A stretch of 64,000 bases of DNA from CAZHTS01 sp964535315 (GCA_964535315.1 CAZHTS010000014.1:9187-73186), one strand, 5' to 3'. Shown: positions 53,451-62,016, numbered from the stretch's first letter. Notes: generated from the sequence alone by a model not told the origin. Numbers and translations are program-made.

Positions 53451-55199
53451 ATGCGCCACTCGCTCGTCTGGCGCATCGCCATCCCCTACGCCATCTTGCT
53501 GCTGATCGCCACCGGAGGACTGTGGTTCTACCTGTCCGTCTATGTCCGCCAGGGTTATCTGGACGAGCGCCGCGCCAACCTGTTGGTGGAAACCCAGGTG
53601 CTCGCCGACCACGTCGCCGAAAACCTGCTGCCCGGCCCCCCCTACACCCGCCTGGAAGAGGCGGCGCGCTATTATTCTGAGACGCTCGGCGTGCGCATCA
53701 CTATCATCCTGCCCGATGGCGCCGTCATCGTTGAAAGCAACAAAGACCCCAACCGCCTGGAAAACCATTTCAACCGTCCCGAAATCCAGCGCGCCCTGCA
53801 GGGAGAGAAGGCCACCGAAATGCGTTACAGCGACACGCTGCAAACGCAGATGCTGTACGCCGCCATTCCCGTCCGGCGCGACGGGCAGACGCTGGCCATC
53901 GCCCGCATGGCCGTGCCGCTGGAAACCATCGACCAGAGCATCCTCAACATGGTGCAGGCCGGGCTGGGTGTCACCGTGCTGGTCACGCTGCTGGTCATCG
54001 CCGTGGCAATCGCCATCACCAATTACACCATCCAGCCGCTCAGCGCCCTGACCAGCGCCGCCCAAAAAATGTCCTCCGGCGATTTCATCGAGCTCGAACC
54101 TCCTAACCGCCTGGACGAGATCGGCCAGCTCAACCTGGCCTTTCAACGTATGGCCGTGCAGCTCAGCACCCAGATCCACGAACTCAAGACCGAACGCAGC
54201 AAGTTGACCGCCGTGCTGGCTAACATGACCGACGGTATCCTGATCGTCGACGAGAACGGCCAGGTGGCGTTGACCAACCCGGCTACGGCGCGCATCTTTG
54301 AGGTCGACGAGAACAGCAACCAGAGCCTGGCCAACGTTTTGCGCAACCACCAGATGGTCGAGCTGTGGCGGCGCTGCCGCGAGCAGAACGAGCAGCAAAT
54401 CGCCACCATGGAAACCGTCCCCGAGCGCCTGTTCGTGCAGGCCATCGCCACCCCCTTGCAGGGCGAAATGGCCGGCAGTGTGCTGATGGTCTTTCAGGAT
54501 CTCACCCGCCTGCGCCGCCTGGAGATCGTGCGCCGCGACTTCGTCAGCAATGTCTCGCACGAACTGCGCACCCCGCTCGCCTCGCTCAAGGCGTTGACCG
54601 AAACGCTGCAAGAAGGCGCCCTGGAAGACCCCCCCGCCGCCCGGCGTTTCTTGCTGCGCATGGAAAACGAAATCGACACCCTGACCCAGATGGTACAGGA
54701 ACTGCTCGAACTCTCGCGCATCGAGTCCGGCAAGGTGCCGCTGCGCCGCCAGCGCCTTTCACCACGCGCCCTGCTCACCCCGGCGGTAGAACGCATGCAG
54801 CTCCAGGCCGAGCGCGCCGGGCTGAGTCTGCGGTTGGAATGTGACGCCCGCCTGTCGGACGTTTACGCCGACCCCGACCGCATGGAACAGGTGCTGGTCA
54901 ACCTGCTGCACAACGCCGTCAAGTTTACCCCGCCCGGTGGAGAGATCGTCGTCTCGGCCAGCCGGCAGCAGGAACAGATCGTTTTTGCCGTGCGCGACAG
55001 CGGGGTGGGCATCTCGGCCGAAAACCTGCCACGTATCTTTGAGCGCTTTTACAAGGCCGACCGCGCCCGCAGCGGACGCGGCACCGGGCTGGGCCTATCC
55101 ATCGCCCGCCACCTGGTCGAAGCCCACGGTGGGCGCATCTGGGCTGAAAGCACGGTCAACCTCGGCAGCACCTTTTTCTTCTCCCTCCCCATCGCCTGA
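53451..55199 (+). CDS. phoR: Phosphate-sensing histidine kinase (PhoR-like)
   Basis: A 582-residue kinase: helix at 10-30, an extracytoplasmic sensor (about 31-165), helix at 168-190, HAMP (191-245), PAS (250-355), then HisKA with H370 (NVSHELRTPLASLK) and a complete HATPase domain (QVLVNLLHNAVK with N-box; GVGIS; GTGLGLSI). The intact active site contrasts with the pseudokinase at 43735. It lies directly after phoB and before the pst operon, the standard phoBR arrangement. A larger extracytoplasmic domain than in E. coli PhoR is notable. Confidence 0.9.
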   Translation: MRHSLVWRIAIPYAILLLIATGGLWFYLSVYVRQGYLDERRANLLVETQVLADHVAENLLPGPPYTRLEEAARYYSETLGVRITIILPDGAVIVESNKDPNRLENHFNRPEIQRALQGEKATEMRYSDTLQTQMLYAAIPVRRDGQTLAIARMAVPLETIDQSILNMVQAGLGVTVLVTLLVIAVAIAITNYTIQPLSALTSAAQKMSSGDFIELEPPNRLDEIGQLNLAFQRMAVQLSTQIHELKTERSKLTAVLANMTDGILIVDENGQVALTNPATARIFEVDENSNQSLANVLRNHQMVELWRRCREQNEQQIATMETVPERLFVQAIATPLQGEMAGSVLMVFQDLTRLRRLEIVRRDFVSNVSHELRTPLASLKALTETLQEGALEDPPAARRFLLRMENEIDTLTQMVQELLELSRIESGKVPLRRQRLSPRALLTPAVERMQLQAERAGLSLRLECDARLSDVYADPDRMEQVLVNLLHNAVKFTPPGGEIVVSASRQQEQIVFAVRDSGVGISAENLPRIFERFYKADRARSGRGTGLGLSIARHLVEAHGGRIWAESTVNLGSTFFFSLPIA

Positions 55200-55228
55200 A
55201 ACACAACCGCTTTTCGTAAAGCAAAAAA

Positions 55229-55302
55229 CTTAACGCCAGGGCGCCAGGACGCAAAGAAACCCCTTTAAATATCCCTTTGCGCCCCGCGTCTTTGCGTTAA
55301 AG
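55229..55302. repeat. Long imperfect inverted repeat (AACGCAAAG-type)
   Basis: CTTAACGCC...GACGCAAAG (55229-55256) pairs imperfectly with CTTTGCGC...CTTTGCGTTAAAG (55274-55302). The AACGCAAAG/CTTTGCGTT motif recurs within the repeat. It occupies the gap between phoR and the pst promoter and looks like a dispersed palindromic element or an RNA hairpin ending the phoBR unit. Confidence 0.6.
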
Positions 55303-55354
55303 CTCTTGCCCCGCGCTCACCTCAAGCCCGAAAACCGGCCTCACCCCATTTTCA

Positions 55355-55430
55355 TTAACCAAACCTTTACGCGCGCTCCCATGATTGTTAACAAGCCCTT
55401 GTCCGGCGCTTAAACTGCGGATGATAGGAT
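55355..55430 (+). promoter_or_regulatory. PHO-box-like promoter of the pst operon: phased hexamers plus -10
   Basis: At 11-base intervals: TTAACC (55355), TTTACG (55366), TCCCAT (55377, weak), TTAACA (55388), TTGTCC (55399) and TTAAAC (55410); then 9 bases and TAGGAT (55425). The pstS ATG is at 55491. The position of the array before a phosphate-transport operon strongly suggests PhoB binding. Confidence 0.85.
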
Positions 55431-55490
55431 TGTATTGGTTATAGACCAGAAAACAATCTTATTCTTATCAACCCTGAAGGAGAGAAGAAC

Positions 55491-56618
55491 ATGCGTCGTA
55501 TCATCACCACCCTATTTGCGGCCACCCTGGCCACCAGCCTGTTACTGGCTGCCTGCGCCCCGGCTGCAACCCCCACCGCAGCCCCCAAGCCCGTCGAAGC
55601 GACCAAAGTCGTCGAACCCACCAAGGCCCCCGAACCCACCCAGGCGCCTGAAGCCACCAAAGCTCCCGAAGCCACCCAGGCTGAACCCACCCAGGCGCCC
55701 GAAGCGGCCAAACCCGCCGGCGTTGAACTGCCCACCGTAGACGTTGCCAGCCTGAAGGGCGACATCTACTCCGCCGGAAGCTCGACCGTCTACCCGCTCA
55801 GCGAAGCGCTCGCCGAAGCCTTCAAGGCGGACGGATTTACCGGCGAAATCAAGATCGACTCGGTCGGCACCGGCGGCGGTTTCGAGCGCTTCTGCAAGAC
55901 CGGCGAGACCGACATCGCCAACGCCAGCCGCGGCATCAAGGACGCCGAGAAGGAAAACTGCACCAAACTCAGCCCGGCGCGCACCCCCATCGAATTCCGC
56001 GTCGGCACGGATGCCATCGCCATCGTCGTCAGCAAGGAGAACACCTTCCTCACCAACCTGACCATCGAAGAACTGGGCAAGATCTTCACCGGTAAGGCCG
56101 CCAAATGGTCGGACGTCAACCCCGCCTGGCCCGCCGAAAAGATCCAGCTCTTCACCCCCGGCACCGACAGCGGCACGTTCGACTTCTTCGTCGAGACCGT
56201 CATCCAGAAGCCGATGAAGATTGAGAAGCTCGACGAAGCCAAGAAACTGGCCCTGGTTGAAGGCATCCAGACCAGCGAAGACGACAACGTCCTGGTGCAG
56301 GGCGTCGAGGGCAGCCCCTACGCCATCGGTTACTTCGGGTTTGCCTACTTCAAGAACAACGAAGCCAAACTCAAGGCCATCTCGGTCGAAGGCACTGCCC
56401 CGACCTTCGAGACCGCCGAAAGCGGCAAATACAAACTCTCCCGCCCGCTGTTCATCTACTCGGATGCCAGCATCATGAAAGAAAAACCCCAGGTAGCCGC
56501 CTTCATCAACTACTACCTGAGCAATGTCAACGAATACATCGACGAAGTTGGTTACTTCCCCGCCAGCGAAGAAGCCCTCAACGGCGCCAAACAGGCCTGG
56601 CTGGATGCAAGCAAATAA
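55491..56618 (+). CDS. pstS: Phosphate-binding lipoprotein PstS
   Basis: A 375-residue lipoprotein: lipobox LAAC (C22), an Ala/Pro/Glu/Thr-rich repeat linker (about 30-75; EPTQAPEATKAPEATQ-type repeats) and a phosphate-binding domain with YSAGSSTVYPLSEALAEAFK, TDIANASRGIKD and FTPGTDSGTFDFF (Thr/Ser contacts). It is the receptor of the first Pst ABC importer, preceded by AAGGAG before the ATG. A 13-base perfect hairpin follows it, separating it from pstC by 82 bases, as expected when pstS is made in excess. Confidence 0.93.
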   Translation: MRRIITTLFAATLATSLLLAACAPAATPTAAPKPVEATKVVEPTKAPEPTQAPEATKAPEATQAEPTQAPEAAKPAGVELPTVDVASLKGDIYSAGSSTVYPLSEALAEAFKADGFTGEIKIDSVGTGGGFERFCKTGETDIANASRGIKDAEKENCTKLSPARTPIEFRVGTDAIAIVVSKENTFLTNLTIEELGKIFTGKAAKWSDVNPAWPAEKIQLFTPGTDSGTFDFFVETVIQKPMKIEKLDEAKKLALVEGIQTSEDDNVLVQGVEGSPYAIGYFGFAYFKNNEAKLKAISVEGTAPTFETAESGKYKLSRPLFIYSDASIMKEKPQVAAFINYYLSNVNEYIDEVGYFPASEEALNGAKQAWLDASK

Positions 56619-56642
56619 CTGACCTCATCGCATCCCATCATC

Positions 56643-56673
56643 GTAGAGACGCCCGCTCATCGGGCGTCTCTAC
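56643..56673. repeat. Perfect palindromic hairpin between pstS and pstC
   Basis: GTAGAGACGCCCG, loop CTCAT, CGGGCGTCTCTAC: a perfect 13-base stem with no T run. It may stabilise the pstS mRNA or partially terminate transcription so that the binding protein exceeds the permease. Palindromes of this GTAGAG...CTCTAC form also look like dispersed REP elements. Confidence 0.7.
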
Positions 56674-56700
56674 CCCCTGATTAGAGGAATAGCTTCGCCT

Positions 56701-57669
56701 ATGGAAACACCCCTCATCGACCGGCAAATTGCCAATGTACACCCGCGGATGGCGCAACGCCCCGTCAGCCCCAATCTACGTAAGAAACCCCGGCTGGGTG
56801 AAACGCTGATCCAGTCGTTCTTATTTTTCTGTGGGGCGGTCTCGATCCTTACCACGCTTGGCATCGTGTTCGAACTGGGCAAGGAATCCTGGTTGTTCTT
56901 CAGCAAACCGGAGGTCAATCTGATCGATTTTCTCACCGGCACGACCTGGCAGCCTTCCATCGGCGAGTTTGGCGTCCTGCCATTGCTGAATGCCACCCTG
57001 ATGACCACTCTGTCTGCCATGCTGGTTGCCCTGCCGTTGGGGTTATGCGCCGCCATCTACCTGAGCGAGTACGCCTCGCGCCGGGCGCGCAGCATCCTCA
57101 AACCGGTGCTGGAAATCCTGGCCGGCGTTCCCACCGTCGTCTATGGCTACTTTGCCCTGACCTTCATGACGCCCCTGCTGCGCACGTTGTTTGGCAGCGA
57201 CAACGTTCAGATTTACAACACGCTTTCGGCCGGGCTGGTGATGGGCATCATGATCCTGCCGTTGATCTGCTCGATGAGTGAAGATGCCCTGAGCGCCGTA
57301 CCGCGCTCGCTGCGCGAAGCCGCCTACGGCCTGGGCGCCACCCGCCTGGAAACGGCGCTCAAGGTCGTTGTCCCCGCCGCCCTGTCCGGCATCATTGCCG
57401 CCTTTATCATCGGCGTGTCGCGCGCCGTCGGCGAGACGATGATCGTCGCCGTGGCTGCCGGCTCGGGGCCGGCCTTCACCTTCAACCCATTTGCCTCGGC
57501 TGAGACCATGACCGGCTACATCGCCCGCATCAGCGGCGGCGATCTGGCCTACGACACGCCCGACTATAACAGCATCTTCGCCATCGGCCTGCTGCTCTTT
57601 TTGATCACCCTCGGTCTGAACATCCTCAGCCGCCGTCTGGTCGCCCGCTTTCGCGAGGTGTACGAATGA
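56701..57669 (+). CDS. pstC: Phosphate ABC transporter permease PstC
   Basis: A 322-residue permease with six helices and the ABC permease EAA-type segment SLREAAYGLGATRLETALKV (about 200-220), the coupling helix to PstB. The N-terminal cytoplasmic tail of about 40 residues is longer than in E. coli. The gene overlaps pstA by 4 bases (ATGA), and follows the hairpin after pstS. Confidence 0.93.
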   Translation: METPLIDRQIANVHPRMAQRPVSPNLRKKPRLGETLIQSFLFFCGAVSILTTLGIVFELGKESWLFFSKPEVNLIDFLTGTTWQPSIGEFGVLPLLNATLMTTLSAMLVALPLGLCAAIYLSEYASRRARSILKPVLEILAGVPTVVYGYFALTFMTPLLRTLFGSDNVQIYNTLSAGLVMGIMILPLICSMSEDALSAVPRSLREAAYGLGATRLETALKVVVPAALSGIIAAFIIGVSRAVGETMIVAVAAGSGPAFTFNPFASAETMTGYIARISGGDLAYDTPDYNSIFAIGLLLFLITLGLNILSRRLVARFREVYE

Positions 57670-58898
57670 ACCCATCCAACCTCTTCCAGGACAATCGCGG
57701 CAACCTGGCCGCCCGCCACCGCACCGGCAGGGTGTGGAGCGGCGTCTTCTTCGCCTCCACCCTGATCGCCATCCTGGCGTTGGTGGCCCTGTTGGCCTCG
57801 ATCACCAACCAGGCCTTCGGGCTGGTGGTGCTCCAGGACAAAATCGACCCGGCCACCCTCTCCGACCGCCCGCTGGCTGACCTGCCCAAGGATGAGTTGG
57901 TCGACATCCTGCGCCAGAAACTGACCGCCGCCCGCTTCAAAACCATCCAGCGCGACACCCCGTTTGAAACACTCAGCCAGGCGGACGTCTACCAGCTGGT
58001 GGTCGAGAAGGTCGTCCAGCCCAAAGTGCTCAAAACCTACCTGCTCAGCGACAGCCTGCTCCACCGCCAGCAGATCGAGGCGCAGGCCGCCCAGGAGTAC
58101 CCTGGGGCGCATGTCGAGTTTCGCGCCTGGCTCAACGCCGACTTCCTCGGGCGCACCATGTCCAGCCAGGCGACCCTGGCCGGAGTCCGCACCGCCCTGC
58201 TCGGCTCGCTGATGCTGATCCTGATCACCATCACCTTCGCCTTCCCCATCGGCGTCGGCGCAGCAGTATACCTGGAAGAATACGCCGACCGGCGCAGCCG
58301 CATCAACCGCATCATCCAGACCAACATCGACAACCTGGCCGGCGTACCCTCCATCGTGTACGGCATCCTCGGCCTGGCCATCTTCGTGCGCGCCCTCAGC
58401 CCGCTGACCAGCGGCGCAGCCTTCGGCGCCGAAGGTGACAGCGGGCGCACCATCCTCTCTGCCGGGTTGAGCATGGCGCTGCTCATCCTGCCGATCCTGA
58501 TCATCAACGCCCAGGAGGCCATCCGCTCGGTGCCCAACTCGCTGCGCCAGGCAGCCTACGGCCTGGGCGCCACCCAATGGCAGACCATCTGGCACCACGT
58601 CCTGCCCAACGCCCTGCCCGGCATTCTCACCGGCACCATCCTGGCCCTATCGCGCGCCATCGGCGAAACCGCCCCGCTGATCGTCGTCGGCGCCTCAACC
58701 TTCATCACCTCCGACCCCAGCGGGCCATTTTCACGGTTTACGGCTTTACCCATTCAGATTTATAATTGGACTACCCGTCCTCAGGACGAATTCCGCAATA
58801 TCGCAGCCGCGGCCATTCTGGTCTTACTCATTGCGCTGCTTTCACTGAATGCCGTTGCCATTATCCTCCGTAATCGTTTTAGCAGGCGTCTGACATGA
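57666..58898 (+). CDS. pstA: Phosphate ABC transporter permease PstA with extra external domain
   Basis: A 410-residue permease, well above the usual size of around 290. The first helix (25-48) is followed by an insert of about 110 residues (55-165; charged, containing ETLSQADVYQ and DSLLHRQQIEAQ) before the remaining five helices. The permease core is intact, with SLRQAAYGLGATQWQTIWH as the coupling helix and GETAPLIVVGA. The insert would face outside. It overlaps pstB by 4 bases. Such insertions in PstA occur in other bacteria, with unknown function. Confidence 0.92.
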   Translation: MNPSNLFQDNRGNLAARHRTGRVWSGVFFASTLIAILALVALLASITNQAFGLVVLQDKIDPATLSDRPLADLPKDELVDILRQKLTAARFKTIQRDTPFETLSQADVYQLVVEKVVQPKVLKTYLLSDSLLHRQQIEAQAAQEYPGAHVEFRAWLNADFLGRTMSSQATLAGVRTALLGSLMLILITITFAFPIGVGAAVYLEEYADRRSRINRIIQTNIDNLAGVPSIVYGILGLAIFVRALSPLTSGAAFGAEGDSGRTILSAGLSMALLILPILIINAQEAIRSVPNSLRQAAYGLGATQWQTIWHHVLPNALPGILTGTILALSRAIGETAPLIVVGASTFITSDPSGPFSRFTALPIQIYNWTTRPQDEFRNIAAAAILVLLIALLSLNAVAIILRNRFSRRLT

Positions 58899-59677
58899 GC
58901 GAAACAAACTCTCAAACCTCAATTATCGAAGCGCGCGACATGAGCATCTTTTACGGCAGTTTTCGCGCCGTGAAGAACGTCAACTTAAAAGTAGAGCGCA
59001 ATAAAATCACCGCCATCATCGGCCCATCCGGCTGCGGCAAAAGCACCGTGCTGCGTAGTTTCAACCGCATGAACGACTTCATCCCCAACACCCGGGTCGA
59101 AGGCGAGATTCTTTTCCACGACCAGAACATCTACGCCAACGACGTCGACCCCGTGCGCATCCGCCAGATCATCGGCATGGTCTTTCAAAGACCCAACCCC
59201 TTCCCCAAAAGCATCTACGAAAACGTGGCCTGGGGCGCCCGTATCAACGGCATCAAGGGCAACATGAACGAACTGGTGGAGCAAACGCTGCGCCAGGCGG
59301 CATTGTGGGACGAGGTCAAGGACGACCTGCATAAAAGCGCCCTGTCTCTCTCGGGTGGGCAGCAGCAGCGCCTGTGTATCGCCCGCGCCCTGGCGGTCAG
59401 GCCCGAAATCATCCTGATGGACGAACCCTGTTCGGCGCTCGACCCGATCGCCACGCTTAAGATCGAAGATCTGATGCGCGAGCTTTCGGACAACTACACC
59501 ATCATCATCGTCACCCACAACATGCAACAGGCGGCGCGCGCCTCCGATTACACGGCATTTTTCACGATGGACAGCGATCGCGCCGGGCTCATGGTAGAAT
59601 ATGGTGTCACTACTCATCTCTTTACCAACCCGCGTGATAGACGCACCGAAGACTACATTACCGGCCGCTTTGGCTAA
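58895..59677 (+). CDS. pstB: Phosphate ABC transporter ATP-binding protein PstB
   Basis: A 260-residue ATPase with Walker A GPSGCGKST (43-51), Q-loop in GMVFQRPNPFPKS, signature LSGGQQQRLCIARAL and Walker B IILMDEPCSALDP, then the H-loop in IVTHNMQQAARASD. All residues for ATP hydrolysis are present. It follows pstA with a 4-base overlap and precedes phoU by 21 bases. Confidence 0.95.
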   Translation: MSETNSQTSIIEARDMSIFYGSFRAVKNVNLKVERNKITAIIGPSGCGKSTVLRSFNRMNDFIPNTRVEGEILFHDQNIYANDVDPVRIRQIIGMVFQRPNPFPKSIYENVAWGARINGIKGNMNELVEQTLRQAALWDEVKDDLHKSALSLSGGQQQRLCIARALAVRPEIILMDEPCSALDPIATLKIEDLMRELSDNYTIIIVTHNMQQAARASDYTAFFTMDSDRAGLMVEYGVTTHLFTNPRDRRTEDYITGRFG

Positions 59678-59698
59678 CTCACACCAGCGAGGATCCTC

Positions 59699-60376
59699 AT
59701 GACTCGTGAAAACCTGAACCGCCAGATCCGTCAACTACAGGACGAGGTCTTATTACTGGGCAGCATGGTCGAACAGGCCATGCTCAACGCCATCGACGCG
59801 CTGAAACGCCGCGACCTGGACGCCTCGCGCCACATCCTGGCCGATGACCAGCTGATCAACGAAAAACGCTTTGCCATCGAAAACGCCATCCTGATCACCA
59901 TCGCCACCCAACAGCCTATGGCTCACGATCTGCGCCTGCTGGCCGCCATGCTGGAGGTAACCAACGAACTGGAGCGCATGGGCGACTACGCCAAAGGCAT
60001 CGCCAAGGTTAACGTTCACCTGGGTGAGAGTGTGATCCCCATTCCAATCCGTGAGTTCGGCCAGATGGCCGATCTGGCGGTGGGGATGCTCCACCGCGCT
60101 CTGGGCGCGTTCATCGCCGAAGACCCCAAGACCGCCTACACCATCCCTGCCGAAGACGAAGCCGTCGATCACCTCTACAACCAGGTCTACCGCACACTGG
60201 TGCAGAACATGATTGCCGACCCCGGCATCATCGACCACGCCAATCTGTTGATGTGGGTGGCGCACAACCTGGAACGCATGGCCGACCGCGTCACCAATAT
60301 TTGCGAACGCACCGTCTTTATCGCCACCGGCGAACTGATGGAAATGGACTCCAGCGACGAAGAAGACAGCGAATAA
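59699..60376 (+). CDS. phoU: PhoU phosphate-transport regulator
   Basis: A 225-residue all-helical PhoU with two copies of the metal-binding motif: NELERMGDYAKGI (about 90) and HNLERMADRVTNI (about 190). It links the transporter and PhoR and keeps the regulon off when phosphate is plentiful. It is the only phoU in the window, shared in position by both Pst systems, whose genes end back-to-back here. The acidic tail (DSSDEEDSE) is unremarkable. Confidence 0.95.
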   Translation: MTRENLNRQIRQLQDEVLLLGSMVEQAMLNAIDALKRRDLDASRHILADDQLINEKRFAIENAILITIATQQPMAHDLRLLAAMLEVTNELERMGDYAKGIAKVNVHLGESVIPIPIREFGQMADLAVGMLHRALGAFIAEDPKTAYTIPAEDEAVDHLYNQVYRTLVQNMIADPGIIDHANLLMWVAHNLERMADRVTNICERTVFIATGELMEMDSSDEEDSE

Positions 60377-60378
60377 CG

Positions 60379-61134
60379 TTAACCGAAACGTCCTTCGACG
60401 TAATCCTGCGTACGTTTATCGGCGGGCCGGGTGAAAATCACTTCACCTGGCCCGTATTCGACCAGTTCACCCTGCAAGAAGAACGCAGCATAATCGGCCA
60501 GGCGCGCCGACTGCTGGGTGTTGTGCGGTGCAATCACCACCGTGTAATTCTGCTTGAGTTCCTGAAGCAATGTCTCGATCTTGGCGGTCGAAACCGGGTC
60601 GAGCGCCGAGGTGGGCTCATCCAAAAGAATGACCTCGGGCTGCAAAGCCAGCGAACGCGCCAGGCACACACGCTGCTGCTGCCCGCCCGAGAGCGCCGTG
60701 GCCGGCGCAGTGAGCCGGTCGTGCACCTCGTCCCACAACACCGCCTGGCGCAGCGAACGCTCGACCACCTCATCCAGCACCGCCTTGCGCCGCTCGCCGG
60801 CCACCACCAGGCCATAGGTAATATTGTCGTAGATGCTCAACGGAAGGACAACCGGTCGTGAAAAGACCATCCCCACCTTGCGGCGCAGTTCGGTCACGTT
60901 CACCTGCGCATCCAGCACATCCTGGCCGTTGAGCAGCACCCGCCCCTGCTGGCTGGCAACGTCGGCCAGATCGTTCAGGCGGTTGACGGCGCGCAGCAAC
61001 GTCGATTTACCGCCCCCTGCCGGCCCAAACAAAACGGTGATGGCGTTGGCCTGGATCGCCAGGTTAATATTGCGCAGGCTCTCGACCCCGTCGGAATAGC
61101 GGATACTCAGGTTCTCGATGACAATCTTATCCAT
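60379..61134 (-). CDS. pstB: Second phosphate ABC transporter ATP-binding protein (PstB2)
   Basis: A 251-residue ATPase with Walker A GPAGGGKST, signature LSGGQQQRVCLARSL and Walker B VILLDEPTSALDP. It differs from the first PstB in the Q-loop, GMVFSRPVVLPLS, where Ser replaces the usual Gln, and in IAPHNTQQSARLAD at the H-loop (His kept). The gene starts 6 bases after pstA2, the last of the minus-strand pst operon, and ends 2 bases from phoU. Nearest relative inferred to be a Pst-type ATPase of a duplicated system. Confidence 0.87.
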   Translation of the reverse strand: MDKIVIENLSIRYSDGVESLRNINLAIQANAITVLFGPAGGGKSTLLRAVNRLNDLADVASQQGRVLLNGQDVLDAQVNVTELRRKVGMVFSRPVVLPLSIYDNITYGLVVAGERRKAVLDEVVERSLRQAVLWDEVHDRLTAPATALSGGQQQRVCLARSLALQPEVILLDEPTSALDPVSTAKIETLLQELKQNYTVVIAPHNTQQSARLADYAAFFLQGELVEYGPGEVIFTRPADKRTQDYVEGRFG

Positions 61135-61140
61135 AGGCCC

Positions 61141-62007
61141 TTACCATTGGCGCCGCGCCCGCGCCCGCGAGCGGATCACCGTAGCGATCAGGTTCATGCC
61201 CAACACAAACGCCAGCAGCACCAGCACCGTGCCGTATTGAATCTGCACCGGCATGCCCGGCACCTGGGTCGAGATGACAAACAGATGGTAGGGCAGCGCC
61301 ATAGTGGCGTCGAAGGGTGAATGGGGCAAACGCGGCAGGAAGAATGCCGCACCGGTAAACAGGATGGGGGCGGTCTCTCCGGCGGCGCGCTCCAGGCCGA
61401 GGATCACCCCGGTCAAAATACCCGGCAGCGCCTCGGGCAGCACAATCTTCCACACCGTCTGCCAGCGGGTGGCGCCCAGCGACATACTCACCACCCGGAA
61501 CGAATTGGGCACCGCTCGCAGCGCCTCTTCGGTGGTGCTGATGATCACCGGCAGGGTCATAATCGCCAGCGTCAGCGAGGCAGCCAGGATGCTGGTGCCA
61601 AACCCGAGAAAGACGACAAACAACCCCAAACCAAACAGCCCGTAAACCACCGAAGGGATCCCCGCCAGGTTGACAATGGTGATGCGGATCAGGCGCGTCC
61701 AGCGGTTATCGGGCGCATATTCCGAGATATATACCGCCGCGGCGATGCCCGGCGGCACGGCAAACAGGGCTGTACCCAACGTCAGCAGCAGCGTGCCGAT
61801 GATGGCCGGGGCAATGCCGCCCGAACGCATCCCGTTGCTGGGCATGGCGGTCAGGAATTCCCAACGGATGGCCGAAAAACCCTGGGCAAGGATATAGATC
61901 ACCAGGGCAATGATTGGCAGCACGGTCAGGACGCTCAACAACGCCAACAGGGCGGTGCCGATTTTCTCCCTGCCACGCGCAGAGATCAACGAACGCACGA
62001 CCTGCAT
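61141..62007 (-). CDS. pstA: Second PstA permease
   Basis: A 288-residue permease of ordinary size with six helices and the coupling segment SFRVVSMSLGATRWQTVWKI. GIAAAVYISEYAPDN and GETAPILFTGAAFF are typical PstA blocks. It lacks the long insert of the first PstA. It lies 9 bases from pstC2 and 6 bases from pstB2. Confidence 0.9.
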   Translation of the reverse strand: MQVVRSLISARGREKIGTALLALLSVLTVLPIIALVIYILAQGFSAIRWEFLTAMPSNGMRSGGIAPAIIGTLLLTLGTALFAVPPGIAAAVYISEYAPDNRWTRLIRITIVNLAGIPSVVYGLFGLGLFVVFLGFGTSILAASLTLAIMTLPVIISTTEEALRAVPNSFRVVSMSLGATRWQTVWKIVLPEALPGILTGVILGLERAAGETAPILFTGAAFFLPRLPHSPFDATMALPYHLFVISTQVPGMPVQIQYGTVLVLLAFVLGMNLIATVIRSRARARRQW

Positions 62008-62016
62008 CCTTCCTCC

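Noticed and set aside
53283..54611. Long open frame on the minus strand across phoB and phoR
   Set aside because: It is the antisense of two well-conserved genes and encodes low-complexity sequence with no family motif; GC-rich codon bias opens such frames.
57564..58598. Long minus-strand open frame across pstC and pstA
   Set aside because: Antisense of clear transporter genes, with no ribosome site and Gly/Asp-rich composition.
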